62,835 bases of DNA from Mucilaginibacter saanensis (GCF_014200575.1 NZ_JACHBZ010000025.1:1-62835); one strand, 5' to 3'. Positions 18,629 to 27,990 are shown, numbered from the stretch's first letter. Notes: generated by a model not told the origin, from the sequence alone. Translations and numbers: made by a program.

Positions 18629-19009
18629 TTGCGTTATGAGTTGATTATTAATAACCTAACACTAAATTATCCTGTTATGCCCCTTGACCCCGTTAACGAG
18701 TTACAAACAGATAATAACCATTGGGATAAGCTGTTTAAATTGTGTGTTTTTGTAATTGGCGCAGTTATCATATACTGCTTTTTAATAACCTTTGTTCCCA
18801 TCCCTAAAGAGAATTCAGAAACGGCCAGGCAGGTATTGATATTTTTTATAGGTACGCTGGTGGGCTACTGTTTTAATTTGCTAAGTCCGGGTATAACAGC
18901 TAAAAGGCCTGAATCGCCACAGCTCACTATCAGCGGTGACAATACCAGTATAAGCCGCACCGTTAACAATGACAATCCACCACCTGACCCTCCATCTACC
19001 ACAACATAA
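18629..19009 (+). CDS. Small membrane protein of unknown function
   Basis: The open frame encodes 126 residues; a start at 18677 (MPLDPVNEL, 110 aa) is also possible and gives a more usual hydrophilic N terminus. Two hydrophobic helices follow (about 37-57 and 68-88), then a polar tail rich in T, N, P and D ending PPPDPPSTTT. It is probably an inner-membrane protein with both ends on the same side. No family recognised. It is followed by a strong terminator and seems monocistronic. Confidence 0.55.
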   Translation: MRYELIINNLTLNYPVMPLDPVNELQTDNNHWDKLFKLCVFVIGAVIIYCFLITFVPIPKENSETARQVLIFFIGTLVGYCFNLLSPGITAKRPESPQLTISGDNTSISRTVNNDNPPPDPPSTTT

Positions 19010-19048
19010 AACATTATTGAGGATACCATTTTAATATCCCTATGTATT

Positions 19049-19080
19049 GCGCCCGTTTTAAACGGGCGCTTTATTTTTTT
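19049..19080 (+). terminator. Terminator after the small membrane protein gene
   Basis: GCGCCCGTTT and AAACGGGCGC form a perfect 10-bp stem, followed by TTTATTTTTTT. Confidence 0.9.
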
Positions 19081-19151
19081 GGTATACGGCCAATGCTAAC
19101 AGCGATAATGGTTTAGCAGCGGCCGGCAAAGGCGGCAACAGAAAAAATCAC

Positions 19152-19159
19152 TATCTTTG
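19152..19159 (+). promoter_or_regulatory. -7 element directly before the radical SAM gene
   Basis: TATCTTTG fits TAnnTTTG and ends 6 bases before ATG 19166. Transcription would therefore begin at or next to the start codon, giving a leaderless or nearly leaderless mRNA. Confidence 0.6.
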
Positions 19160-19165
19160 CAGCAA

Positions 19166-20122
19166 ATGCAACTAACAGAATCAACAACACCAACCTGGGA
19201 AAAGGGCTATAACAATTATGGTCCCTGGCTGCGCGATAAGTATAAGGGCCAGCGGGTGTTTAAGGTTATTGTTGATGGCGGTTTCACCTGCCCCAACCGT
19301 GATGGCTCCAAAGGTTATGGTGGTTGTACGTATTGTAATGTTGATTCCTTTACCCCATCTGTAAGCCGTAACGCACCTACTGTGCGGCAGCAGGTAATGG
19401 AGGGTATGGAGCGAGCCCGCAAAGGCAACAAGGCCGATAAATTTATCATCTACTTTCAACCCAATACCAATACTTACGCCCCGGCGCATTACCTTAAAAT
19501 GATGTATGATGAGGCGTTGAGCTACGGTACTGAGGATATTGTGGGCCTGAGCATAGGCACACGCCCCGATTGCATTGATATGGAAAAGATAGCCCTGTTA
19601 GAGAGCTATACCGACCGTTTTGATGTTGATCTGGAAATGGGCATGGAATCAATCTATGACGAAACCCTGAACCAGATTAACCGCGGCTGTAATCATGAAG
19701 AATTGATAAAGGCCCTTAAACTGGTTGAAAACACCAAGCTTGATATTTGTGTACATACCATATTTGGTTTCCCTTGGGAAACGCATGATATGATGCTGAA
19801 ATATGCCGATGAAATAAACCGTTTCCCGCAGATCAGGTTTGTGAAGTTCCATCACCTGCACATTGTAGAAGGTTCAGTAATGGGCGTAAAATACAAACGT
19901 GAGCCTTTTAAGGTTTTCAGCATTGATGAATATGCCGACTTTTTATGCGAGCTTTTACCCCGTGTGCGTCCCGATATTGTGATACAGCGCCTTTTTGGCC
20001 TGAGCGACCGGGAGTTGTTGATTGCACCTAACTGGGGCCTCAAAAAATCAGAGATCCAATACTATATTGACCAAAGGATACTAAGCCGCGGCGTAGTGCA
20101 AGGCTCAGCTTACCGCCTCTAA
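19166..20122 (+). CDS. YhcC-type radical SAM protein (TIGR01212 family)
   Basis: The enzyme has 318 residues from ATG 19166. An in-frame TTG at 19157 lies within the promoter element and is rejected. The [4Fe-4S] motif is in CPNRDGSKGYGGCTYC, the longer cysteine spacing typical of this family rather than plain CxxxCxxC. The core barrel follows (YFQPNTNTY, GLSIGTRPDCI, DLEMGMES, HTIFGFPWET). Members are cytoplasmic and poorly characterised; reaction and substrate are not established to my knowledge. It is not in an obvious operon: a repeat copy and the acyltransferase gene follow. Confidence 0.88.
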   Translation: MQLTESTTPTWEKGYNNYGPWLRDKYKGQRVFKVIVDGGFTCPNRDGSKGYGGCTYCNVDSFTPSVSRNAPTVRQQVMEGMERARKGNKADKFIIYFQPNTNTYAPAHYLKMMYDEALSYGTEDIVGLSIGTRPDCIDMEKIALLESYTDRFDVDLEMGMESIYDETLNQINRGCNHEELIKALKLVENTKLDICVHTIFGFPWETHDMMLKYADEINRFPQIRFVKFHHLHIVEGSVMGVKYKREPFKVFSIDEYADFLCELLPRVRPDIVIQRLFGLSDRELLIAPNWGLKKSEIQYYIDQRILSRGVVQGSAYRL

Positions 20123-20192
20123 ATCTTCTCCAATGGAGGAGGCTTTAAGAAAAATGCTTTTAGTTCCCTCTCCCAAGGAGAGGGTTAGGTTT
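20117..20192. repeat. Intergenic copy of the GAGAGGG palindromic repeat
   Basis: TCTAAATCTTCTCCAATGGAGGAGG...CCCTCTCCCAAGGAGAGGGTTAGG follows the radical SAM stop codon. It is the same type of sequence as the in-frame copies in the mutase gene. Confidence 0.7.
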
Positions 20193-20255
20193 GGTATTAG
20201 TTTTGTAAACCAATAGTTATAATGTATTGGTTTAATAGTTAAATTTATAGCTACT

Positions 20256-21479
20256 TTGTCACAACGAGCGCAACAAAATTACATTCCTGCTTTAACCGGT
20301 GTACGGGCAATGGCTGCTTACCTGGTTTTTATATCACATTTTGCTTACGTTTTTGATGAAAGTTTTCCTCACATTGTGCAACGCTTTTTGGGCGAATTCC
20401 ACATCGGTGTAAGCATTTTCTTTGTGCTTTCTGGCTTTTTAATCACTTTCAGGTATTACAATAATTTTAATGGTTTAAGTAAAAATTGGTTTAAACAATA
20501 TCTGAAAAACAGGGTTGCCCGCATTTATCCCATGTATTTTATACTTACCGTAGCGGCATTTGTTTATTATTTTATTACCAAGGATCAAACCATTACCAAA
20601 GGTTACGAACACCCGGTAGCCTTAATGTTGATGAACATTACGTTTGTACGCGGTTTTTTTTACCAGTTCTGGGATACAGGCATAGCGCAGGGCTGGTCGC
20701 TCACGGTAGAGGAGTGCTTTTACTTTTCGGCACCGGTTATATTTTTAATAGCCAAACGCTTTGGTAAGTTTTACATACAGCCGGTTATAATTACCGGTAC
20801 GGGTATTTTATTGTACTTTCTTTTTAGCCATATTAACTGGCATGGGTTTTTCGGCAATTTTACCTTTATTATGCTGTTTACTTTTTTTGGGCGCTGCTTT
20901 GAATTTTTTGTAGGGATGCAGCTGGCACGCTATGTGCTTAAAAAGGGTTTTACACGTACCAACAAAGTGAATTATACATATACAGGCTTTTTATTAATTT
21001 TTGTTTGCGTATTTATAATGGCGCTGCAGCCAATACCCAAAGGTTGGGTGGCAGGGGTGGAGAGCCCTGTAGGAATTATCATTAACAACTACTTTTTGTG
21101 TGTAGCCGTAGCGCTTTTCTTTTACGGCATATTAACCGAGCATACAGTGTTTAAAAAATTCCTGGCATTGCCGTTTATTGAGCTGCTGGGTAAAAGCTCT
21201 TATATATTTTACCTGATACACCTGGGGTGGATGTATAACCTGATGCACAACTGGTTTAACCAGTTAAACGACTATGCTTTTGAGCTATATGACAAATGGG
21301 GGGTAGCCTGGCATTCGCCTTTTGAGTATGATAGCCTTAACCTTCTATATGCGTTTATCGTATTAAATATTGTAGCTATCACCCTGTTTAAATTAATTGA
21401 AGAACCGCTCAATCATTATATTCGCAAATCTGATTTTTTGATTAAGTACACGCCAACCCAAACTAAATCAATTGTTTAA
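20256..21479 (+). CDS. Acyltransferase 3 family membrane protein (OafA/YrhL-like)
   Basis: The frame encodes 407 residues with about ten membrane helices. It begins with the family signature YIPALTGVRAMAAYLVFISH (about 8-27), whose His is part of the conserved active-site region, and has the GFLITFRYY segment after helix 2. Members transfer acetyl or other acyl groups to sugars of cell-surface glycans. No ATG lies upstream of the signature: the frame has a TTG at 20256, and the first ATG is at 20310 inside the conserved block. TTG 20256 is preferred. A TACTTTG motif overlaps that codon and makes the exact start uncertain. It may head a short operon with the next genes. Confidence 0.85.
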   Translation: MSQRAQQNYIPALTGVRAMAAYLVFISHFAYVFDESFPHIVQRFLGEFHIGVSIFFVLSGFLITFRYYNNFNGLSKNWFKQYLKNRVARIYPMYFILTVAAFVYYFITKDQTITKGYEHPVALMLMNITFVRGFFYQFWDTGIAQGWSLTVEECFYFSAPVIFLIAKRFGKFYIQPVIITGTGILLYFLFSHINWHGFFGNFTFIMLFTFFGRCFEFFVGMQLARYVLKKGFTRTNKVNYTYTGFLLIFVCVFIMALQPIPKGWVAGVESPVGIIINNYFLCVAVALFFYGILTEHTVFKKFLALPFIELLGKSSYIFYLIHLGWMYNLMHNWFNQLNDYAFELYDKWGVAWHSPFEYDSLNLLYAFIVLNIVAITLFKLIEEPLNHYIRKSDFLIKYTPTQTKSIV

Positions 21480-21515
21480 AAGCAGATTAATTTAAAGAAC
21501 GACCTAAATCAACTG

Positions 21516-22355
21516 ATGAAAAAACATATACTATCCTGCTTATGTATTTTACTTTTTACGGGTGTTATAACTCCCCGTAAAGCATTTGCAGGCTGGCCTA
21601 TAGGTAAGTACCGCGATCTTTTTGTACCCGCATTTAACTATTTTAAAGCAACAGACTCCTGGGATGTTAACGGAAAAAAAATAAAAGGGGCACCTGGTAC
21701 CGGTTTTGAATCATACGCGCTTAATTTATTTGAAGGATACGGCATATCGCGCCGGCTTGATTTTATAGCCTCGCTGCCTGTAGTGTACCAAACCAGCAAA
21801 TACGTTGGCGGTACAGGTAAAGGTTACGGTCCTACAGATCTAAACATGGGTTTAAGTTATAATTTGATAAATTCCAATTACGAGCGGTTTTTGTCGGTAC
21901 AGGCATCGGCTATTGTGCCTTTGTACAACAAAAACAACCCGAACTCTGATGTCGGCTTCGGTTCTTTAGGCTCAGAGCTTAAGTTTTCATATAGCGGCAA
22001 TATCCCCAAGCGGATACTCAAGGGCTGTTATTTTAATACCGAAATTTATTACCGCCGGTATTTTGCCGGCGACGGCCCTAATCAATATGGCGCATTTGCC
22101 TTTCTGGGCTTTATACTGTCAAAAAGCAACCAGATCACGGCCGATGTTACGGCCATAAAATCGGTATCAACAAACCGCGAGTTTAATGCCAATATTTCAT
22201 CAATAAAAGATTTTTCATTGATTAAGCCGTCGGTAAATTTCGGGCATCGGTTCACCAGGCGGTTTTCTATGTTTGTGGGCGGATATTATACCGTTGCAGG
22301 GCGCAATACGGCCATTGGTTACGGTACCAACGTATCGGGCATTTTTCATTTATAG
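21516..22355 (+). CDS. Exported protein, probable outer-membrane beta-barrel
   Basis: The 279-residue protein has a signal peptide (residues 1-25, ending AFAG). The mature part shows alternating hydrophobic and polar stretches with many aromatic residues and ends in VSGIFHL, features of a small beta-barrel such as the MetA/phenol-degradation-pathway type of outer-membrane proteins. I cannot name the family with certainty. It lies 36 bases after the acyltransferase gene and 19 bases before the esterase gene, so the three probably form one transcript concerned with envelope or carbohydrate functions. Confidence 0.65.
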   Translation: MKKHILSCLCILLFTGVITPRKAFAGWPIGKYRDLFVPAFNYFKATDSWDVNGKKIKGAPGTGFESYALNLFEGYGISRRLDFIASLPVVYQTSKYVGGTGKGYGPTDLNMGLSYNLINSNYERFLSVQASAIVPLYNKNNPNSDVGFGSLGSELKFSYSGNIPKRILKGCYFNTEIYYRRYFAGDGPNQYGAFAFLGFILSKSNQITADVTAIKSVSTNREFNANISSIKDFSLIKPSVNFGHRFTRRFSMFVGGYYTVAGRNTAIGYGTNVSGIFHL

Positions 22356-22374
22356 TTGATTAATAAGTAACAGC

Positions 22375-23718
22375 GTGAAGACATATAATATTTTTTTAAC
22401 GTTCCTTATCCTTTTTATACTCGGCGCAAGCATAAACGTACGCGCACAGGATAATGATGATAAGGGTACAGAAGAAGAGGGTGACGTGGTTATTAAAGTT
22501 ACACCAGGTAATAAAAACGCCATTTTTAAGGGCAGCCAGGGCATCAGCTATAAGCTTGACGTGCATAATATGTACAACGAAGCTCAGGAGGGCCATTTTT
22601 CATATCTTGTTAAAACCGACCTTGGCCAAAAGGTACTGGAACAATCACAGGATTTTAAAATCAGCAAAAACACCAGGAAAAGCATCACCGTTAAAATACC
22701 GCCGCAAAAAGCAGGATTTTATAACCTGAGCCTGAGGTTTAACCTTACATCGTACGATGATACCCTGCGCAAGGTATTTGGGGTTGATCCTGAAACCCTG
22801 AAATCGCCCCTGAGCCGGCCGGCTGATTTTGATGAGTTCTGGAGTAAAACGCGTCAGGAGCTGGCGCAAATACCGCCGCAATACAAAGTAACCTTACAAA
22901 AGGAACTATCAGACGCCGACCGCAAGGTTTACCTGGTTGAGATGAAATCATACAACCACTTGCTGATACGCGGTTGGTTGGTTATTCCTAAACAAAGCTA
23001 TAAGCAGCCGGTGCATTACCGCTTACCGGGCTATGTGGTGGGGCTTAACCCTAATTATGATACCAACCACTTTATCACCTTTAATTTAAACGTGAGGGGC
23101 AATGGTAACAGCCAGGATGTGGTAAACGTTGGTACCGAAGATTATTGCTATAACCGGATACAGAGTAAAGAAACATACATATACCGGGGCGTGTATATGG
23201 ATTGTTTACGCGGCCTTGATTTTTTATACAGCCATCCCGAGCTGGGAATTGATACCTCAAAAATATATGTGGAAGGCAGCAGCCAGGGTGGTACGCTGGC
23301 GGTAATAACTGCAGCTATGGATAAACGGGTTAAGTTGCTGGCTATACAGGTTCCGCTGTATTCAAATTTCAGGCTTGATAAGGAAATTGGCTTAAAGTAT
23401 GATGCCCCTGAGTTTCCGATCAAGTTTTTTACCCGCTACATCAACAATAACAATGATACCTCATGGGATAAGATATTTGACGTGATGGATTATTATGACC
23501 CACAGAATTTTGCGCCCATGGTAAGCTGTCCGGTTATTATGGGGATAGGTTTGCTTGATAAATTTTGCCCGCCGCGGTGCAGCTTTTCGTTGTTCAATCA
23601 CTTTGCGAGCAGGAAAAAGGAATGGTTCTCCTCGCCCGATCTTACACATGAGGTTGCATTTGAGTATTACATGCTGCAAAATGTTTGGCTTGGCGAAAAT
23701 TTCAGGCTGGTGTATTAA
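22375..23718 (+). CDS. Secreted acetyl xylan esterase-like enzyme (CE7/AXE1 family)
   Basis: The protein has 447 residues from a GTG start at 22375, the only sensible start before the signal peptide (residues 1 to about 24, ending NVRAQ). An N-terminal beta-sandwich (about 30-135) precedes the alpha/beta-hydrolase domain (about 140-447). CE7 hallmarks are present: NVRGNGNS in place of RGQG-S, the nucleophile elbow EGSSQGG, the aspartate in GLLDKFCPP and the final DLTHE. CE7 enzymes remove acetyl groups from xylo-oligosaccharides or cephalosporin C. The gene lies close behind the barrel protein gene and 17 bases before the MORN-like gene. Confidence 0.87.
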   Translation: MKTYNIFLTFLILFILGASINVRAQDNDDKGTEEEGDVVIKVTPGNKNAIFKGSQGISYKLDVHNMYNEAQEGHFSYLVKTDLGQKVLEQSQDFKISKNTRKSITVKIPPQKAGFYNLSLRFNLTSYDDTLRKVFGVDPETLKSPLSRPADFDEFWSKTRQELAQIPPQYKVTLQKELSDADRKVYLVEMKSYNHLLIRGWLVIPKQSYKQPVHYRLPGYVVGLNPNYDTNHFITFNLNVRGNGNSQDVVNVGTEDYCYNRIQSKETYIYRGVYMDCLRGLDFLYSHPELGIDTSKIYVEGSSQGGTLAVITAAMDKRVKLLAIQVPLYSNFRLDKEIGLKYDAPEFPIKFFTRYINNNNDTSWDKIFDVMDYYDPQNFAPMVSCPVIMGIGLLDKFCPPRCSFSLFNHFASRKKEWFSSPDLTHEVAFEYYMLQNVWLGENFRLVY

Positions 23719-23735
23719 TTATAGATGCTGAATAA

Positions 23736-24719
23736 ATGAAAAGATATTTAATAGTACTTGCCGTATCGTGCCTGGCTTTTATTGCTACTGATAAGCCCGA
23801 GAAAAAGTATTTCAGGTATAGTAAAACGGTCGAAAATTCTTTTGTGAACGAGGATGGTAATTTAAATGGAAAGTTTGAACGCACCTATGACGCGCACGAG
23901 GTAGAAACAGGGACCTACACCAACGGCATGAAAACCGGCATTTGGACAAGTACCACCGTACAGGGTAAAGTGATTAAGCAGCTTACCTATAAAAACGATG
24001 TGCCCGATGGTAAGATAAACCTATACTTTGCCGATGGTAAGCCGCGTGTTACCGGCGCTTACGATAATGGGTTAAAAGAAGGTGCCTGGACGTATTACAA
24101 CAACAAGAATAAAATTGTAAAAAATGGTATTTACAGCAAGGGGGTGCCAAAAGGTGTATGGTTTTTTTATGACGAGGATGGGAAAAGCATCATTGAAGAA
24201 TATGATTTTGATCAGCAAAAGCAACTGGCAGATAACCGGGCCGCTTTACATTACAGCGATGACGAGATTAAATTTCAAAGTGATTATATGGGCAAAAGTT
24301 ATCGTTACCGCGAAGTTATTGACGTACCGGCTCCCGGAGCAAGGCCATTGGGCGGATACCGTAAAACCAAAGAGTTATTTGCCAAAAACTTTGAGATACC
24401 GCAGGATATCTGGTTTACCTATGTATCGCAAACCTATTTTGCCACTTATAAAATTTCATCAACAGGCTCATTTGGTAATGTTACTATATCACGTGTAAAA
24501 AAATCAAACATGAGGTATAAGACCGGGATGGATTTTTACTTTTTTACTGAGTATAGCAACCACCTGCAACGCGTAAACATTGATGAGCGCACATTATACC
24601 ACTTTGCCGACAAAATAAAAGAGGACTTTGAGCTGTTTTATGGCCCTTGGATACTGGATAATAATCATGAAAACGTTGATGGCTTTGTTCAGATGAACTT
24701 TGTGGTTAACCAGCAATAA
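23736..24719 (+). CDS. Exported MORN-like repeat protein
   Basis: The 327-residue protein has a short N-terminal hydrophobic segment (residues 4-18) that may be a signal peptide. Residues 45-150 carry MORN-like repeats with the YxNGxxxGxW pattern: TYTNGMKTGIWTS, AYDNGLKEGAWTYY, IYSKGVPKGVWFFY. The rest (about 200-327) looks like an alpha/beta domain, possibly TonB-C-like (GSFGNVTISRV). Such repeat proteins are common in Bacteroidetes and mostly of unknown role. It lies 17 bases after the esterase gene and is convergent with the SRPBCC gene. Confidence 0.7.
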   Translation: MKRYLIVLAVSCLAFIATDKPEKKYFRYSKTVENSFVNEDGNLNGKFERTYDAHEVETGTYTNGMKTGIWTSTTVQGKVIKQLTYKNDVPDGKINLYFADGKPRVTGAYDNGLKEGAWTYYNNKNKIVKNGIYSKGVPKGVWFFYDEDGKSIIEEYDFDQQKQLADNRAALHYSDDEIKFQSDYMGKSYRYREVIDVPAPGARPLGGYRKTKELFAKNFEIPQDIWFTYVSQTYFATYKISSTGSFGNVTISRVKKSNMRYKTGMDFYFFTEYSNHLQRVNIDERTLYHFADKIKEDFELFYGPWILDNNHENVDGFVQMNFVVNQQ

Positions 24720-24729
24720 GTCTGTTTTA

Positions 24730-25203
24730 TTATTTTTTATAAACCCCAAACAGCTGCTCAATAGCTTTTTCACGAAAAGCGAATATTTGCTTCACTTTGT
24801 TACCCACAAAAACGCTATTGCTCAATCGGCCCAGTACACCGTAAGGTATGGCATAATGTAAAATGTCATTCATCAGCACGCCGCCTTTAATCTCCTTAAA
24901 ATGATGCTGGTGGTGCCATAGCGCATAAGGGCCAAAGCGTTGTTCATCCACAAAATACTGCTTGTCCGCAACATGGGTAATCTCCGTCATCCAGTTCATT
25001 TTGATACCCAGCAGCGGCGATATTTTATAGGTGATGATCATCCCTGCATACATTTTGGTATCGGCAGTATAATCAGATGTTACCACAAACTTCATATCGT
25101 CAGGAGTGATCCTGGCAAGGTTAAGTGGTGAGGAGAAAAAGTCCCAGGCCTCCTCCAAACTAATGGGGATGGCCTGTTCTGTTTTTAATACGTATGTTTT
25201 CAC
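24730..25203 (-). CDS. SRPBCC-fold ligand-binding protein
   Basis: The 157-residue protein starts with GTG at 25203. It has the START/Bet v1-like pattern of this superfamily: an N-terminal strand LKTEQAIPISLEEAWDFFSSPLNL followed by ITPDDM, a curved beta sheet (MYAGMIITYKI, NWMTEI, FVDEQRFGPYALWHHQHHF) and a long C-terminal helix. Proteins of this branch bind small hydrophobic ligands; no enzyme activity can be predicted. It ends 11 bases from the MORN-like gene on the other strand and shares direction with the sulfurtransferase gene 48 bases upstream. Confidence 0.8.
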   Translation of the reverse strand: MKTYVLKTEQAIPISLEEAWDFFSSPLNLARITPDDMKFVVTSDYTADTKMYAGMIITYKISPLLGIKMNWMTEITHVADKQYFVDEQRFGPYALWHHQHHFKEIKGGVLMNDILHYAIPYGVLGRLSNSVFVGNKVKQIFAFREKAIEQLFGVYKK

Positions 25204-25251
25204 AAATGGCTGACAAACCGCAAGGGCTAATTGTTTTAAATGCTGAGCAGT

Positions 25252-26088
25252 TTATCGTTTAGTAGTTCCAATTGGCAAATCGCGCCTTGACCATTCGCTC
25301 CAGGAGCCAACATAAAGCCTGGCGCCGCTAATGCCGGCATACTCCAACCCCAAAAGGGTATGGCAGGCCGTAACGCCCGATCCGCAGTGTACAATAATGT
25401 TAGCGTTCGGTACATTGCCAATGGCATCGGTATACAGATTTTTTAAAGTTTCGGCAGGCAAATATCTGCCATCAACATCCAGGTTATAAATATAGGGCAG
25501 GTTAAACGCGCCCGGAATATGCCCCGCAATCAAATCAATCGGTTCGGTTTGGCCCTGGTAACGGGGAGTTTCGCGTACATCAATTACTATGTGGTTTTCA
25601 TCATGTGCCGCAATGCCGGTTTCTTCAATGTTAACCGTGTTTTTAAAGCCCTCTGTAGCGGGGTAAGGGTTTGTTGGAGTTGGTGTATGCTCATCGGTGC
25701 TTAGTTCAATACCGGCGTTTATAGCCGCTTGTAAGCCGCCGTTTAAAACCTGTACGTGGGTATGGCCAATTGCTCTAAGCATCCACCATAAACGGGCGCC
25801 GCCAAATGCGCCTGCCTTATCATCATAAACAATTACATGGCTTTGGGGGGTAATACCCAGTTTGCCCAGCAGAGCCGCAAAATCATGAATGTTGGGTAAA
25901 GGGTGTCTGCCGCCTTGTGAAGCATCGGTAACCGGGGCTGCCAGATCTTTATCCAGATCAACAAATGCGGCGTTTTTTAAATGCCCGGCAAGATAGCGCT
26001 GGTGGGTGTTTTGACCGGCACGGGCGTCGATAAGAATAGTGTTCGCGCCGGACAAAGCCGGATCGTTAATTTCAATTAGTGGCGACAT
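25252..26088 (-). CDS. Thiosulfate/3-mercaptopyruvate sulfurtransferase
   Basis: The 278-residue protein has two rhodanese domains (about 5-125 and 155-275). The active cysteine C235 is in the loop CGSGVTA, the form found in 3-mercaptopyruvate sulfurtransferases such as SseA, so mercaptopyruvate is a likelier sulfur donor than thiosulfate. The N-terminal domain keeps the fold (ILIDAR, VIVYDD, LNGGLQAAI) but lacks the cysteine, as usual. It works in the cytoplasm in cysteine breakdown and sulfur transfer. It may be cotranscribed with the SRPBCC gene 48 bases downstream. Confidence 0.92.
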   Translation of the reverse strand: MSPLIEINDPALSGANTILIDARAGQNTHQRYLAGHLKNAAFVDLDKDLAAPVTDASQGGRHPLPNIHDFAALLGKLGITPQSHVIVYDDKAGAFGGARLWWMLRAIGHTHVQVLNGGLQAAINAGIELSTDEHTPTPTNPYPATEGFKNTVNIEETGIAAHDENHIVIDVRETPRYQGQTEPIDLIAGHIPGAFNLPYIYNLDVDGRYLPAETLKNLYTDAIGNVPNANIIVHCGSGVTACHTLLGLEYAGISGARLYVGSWSEWSRRDLPIGTTKR

Positions 26089-26147
26089 AGGTACATTCGA
26101 TTTATTTGAAAATCAAATATAAATACACCACGGGTTTTTTGCGCTTT

Positions 26148-26621
26148 TTACTGCACTATTTTATTGGCACAGTAGGAGCTTGCAAATGCTTCGGGTTTAG
26201 CCTTAAATACAAAGCCCATACTTAAAATATAACCCATAGCCTCGTGCAGCGCCTGGTTTGATTTAAACATGGGGTTGGTATTGATATCAGCATGAACTTC
26301 CAGTTCCACATCATACAGGTCAAGCAGGTCGCAAAGTTTGTAAGCAATGTCAATTGATTTTTGAACCTCGCTCAGCATACGTTCCTTGATGCTCATTTTT
26401 TGTGATGTGCGCTCCTGATGAATGAACATAAAAGCACCGCGCTGCTCACGCACAAAAACAATAACCGTTGCAAAATCGGTAACGCTGCCCTTTACCTGTG
26501 AATCTGTACCGATACATACTTTAAGCTTGTTACCGAGGGCGGCTTCGCGTTCAATTGCCTTTTCAACCTCTTCCATAATGGGCGATTGGATCACCTCTCC
26601 GCTGAATTTTCTCCAGGTCAT
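26148..26621 (-). CDS. YkuK-like protein (DUF458, RNase H-like fold)
   Basis: This 157-residue cytoplasmic protein matches the DUF458/YkuK family. The core has KVCIGTDSQVKGS, a beta strand with an aspartate as in RNase H-like folds, then ATVIVFV and VELEVHADINTNP, which supply further acidic residues. Nuclease activity is suggested by the fold only. The length is normal for the family. The gene stands alone, 60 bases upstream of the sulfurtransferase gene on the same strand, and could belong to that transcript. Confidence 0.8.
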   Translation of the reverse strand: MTWRKFSGEVIQSPIMEEVEKAIEREAALGNKLKVCIGTDSQVKGSVTDFATVIVFVREQRGAFMFIHQERTSQKMSIKERMLSEVQKSIDIAYKLCDLLDLYDVELEVHADINTNPMFKSNQALHEAMGYILSMGFVFKAKPEAFASSYCANKIVQ

Positions 26622-27255
26622 AAAAATTGTTTTAAGTTAATTTTAGCTGACCTTTTTATGGGTCTATAAAAATAAGCGATAAGGTTTCATATTAACGTAA
26701 ACAAGATATGATTTATTTGTTAACATTAGGCTGATTATTAATAGGTTGTGTTGTTTTTGTGGCTATAGTTTACATTAAGGAGTAAATTTTAATCAATACC
26801 ATGATGATATGAGCCAATGATCGGTTATGGTTTATGTAAAAACATAACAGACCATTGGCGCTATAAAAACCTACTGATAAAGTGATGATGAAGAATGGAG
26901 GGAACTCCTATGGAGTTGAAGACTGCTTTCAATAGTTACTATAAACACGTTACCCCTATGGGGTTGGGGGATGTAAATAATAGTTGAATTAGCGAATTTC
27001 GTTAGCTCTGCAAGTGCTTCTTGATAGACAATATGGAATAGGTATAGAAACTCCATTGAGCTAAACATGATTTACTATAAACCATTATTCCCGAAGGATG
27101 ACTTTTGGAGCTATAAGTCATGTTAAGAAGCAAGTCGTATCACTACGTATAGCGACAAGAACCCCGTAGGGGGTAATGTGTTTATAGAAAAATTTACAAA
27201 CCCTTAGCTCCGTAGGAGCTTCCTGATCATATATGCAGACTAAAAGAAATATAGA
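26622..27255. other. Intergenic region filled with short palindromic repeats
   Basis: No gene is supported in these 634 bases. From about 26885 to 27230 it consists of related short inverted motifs: ACTCCTATGGAGTT, ACCCCTATGGGGTT, ACCCCGTAGGGGGT, TTAGCTCCGTAGGAGCTTCC, and the linker ATTTACTATAAACCAT. The same units recur at 59484-59670. The first 250 bases are AT-rich and featureless apart from the promoter expected for the YkuK-like gene. Confidence 0.6.
26885..27230. repeat. Cluster of CTCCTATGGAG-type palindromic repeats
   Basis: At least five short palindromes (CTCCTATGGAG, CCCCTATGGGG, CCCCGTAGGGG, AGCTCCGTAGGAGCT and an imperfect CTCCATTGAGCT) are separated by linkers containing TACTATAAAC. 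Motifs of this form are widespread in Bacteroidetes intergenic DNA; their function is not known to me. Confidence 0.65.
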
Positions 27256-27990
27256 TTAGGCTTTTAAAGCTGCCTTAATCTGGTTTTCGGCCTCAAGTAC
27301 CAGGTCTTCAATAGGGGCTTTACCGGGTTCAATAGGGTTAAGTACTTCCCAGGTCATGGGGGTAAAAGTATTGAGCGGATACAGGCCGTACCGTATCATT
27401 TTCCAGGAATCTTTTATGGCTATGGGTACGAGTAAAGCTTCGGGACATTTTTTTAAAATGGTAGCTATGCCACCTACCTGGAAGCTTTTAACATCGCCAT
27501 TTTTAGAGCGGGTGCCTTCAGGGAATATTACTGCCGACCACTTGTTGTCTTTCATGCGAATGGCCAGCTTCACAATTTCGGTAATGGACTGGCGCGAATC
27601 TTTACGGTCAATATTAGCGCCGCCGCCGTATTTTAAATTATAGGATATAGACGGAATGCCCTTGGTTAGCTCAACCTTTGAAATAAATTTAGCATGATAC
27701 TTACGCAAGTACCAGATAAGCGGTGGTATATCAAGCAAGCTTTGATGGTTGGCTAAAAAAATAATGGGACGCCCGGTGGGTAAATTTTGTTTATTGATAA
27801 ATGTAACCGTATTACCCAATATGTAAACGGTGCTCAGCAGGCAAAGGTTTAACAGATCAACAGCCCTTTTATGTGCCGAGTAGCCAAATAAACGATAACA
27901 CACCCACTGTATAGGGTGAAAAACCAGAAGCGCTAAAAAAAATGCTGCAATAGCAACCGGGGACAAAATGTAGCCTAAAAACTTTTTCAT
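27256..27990 (-). CDS. plsC: 1-acyl-sn-glycerol-3-phosphate acyltransferase (PlsC-like)
   Basis: The 244-residue enzyme has an N-terminal membrane anchor (about 5-35) and the LPLAT/PlsC domain. Block I NHQSLLD (81-87) supplies the catalytic His-Asp pair, and block III FPEGTRS (156-162) binds the phosphate of lysophosphatidate. Between them lie the conserved FISKVELTKGIP and GGGANIDRKD segments. It makes phosphatidic acid at the inner face of the cytoplasmic membrane. It lies 41 bases downstream of the Nudix gene on the same strand. Other lysophospholipid acyltransferase substrates are possible. Confidence 0.9.
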   Translation of the reverse strand: MKKFLGYILSPVAIAAFFLALLVFHPIQWVCYRLFGYSAHKRAVDLLNLCLLSTVYILGNTVTFINKQNLPTGRPIIFLANHQSLLDIPPLIWYLRKYHAKFISKVELTKGIPSISYNLKYGGGANIDRKDSRQSITEIVKLAIRMKDNKWSAVIFPEGTRSKNGDVKSFQVGGIATILKKCPEALLVPIAIKDSWKMIRYGLYPLNTFTPMTWEVLNPIEPGKAPIEDLVLEAENQIKAALKA

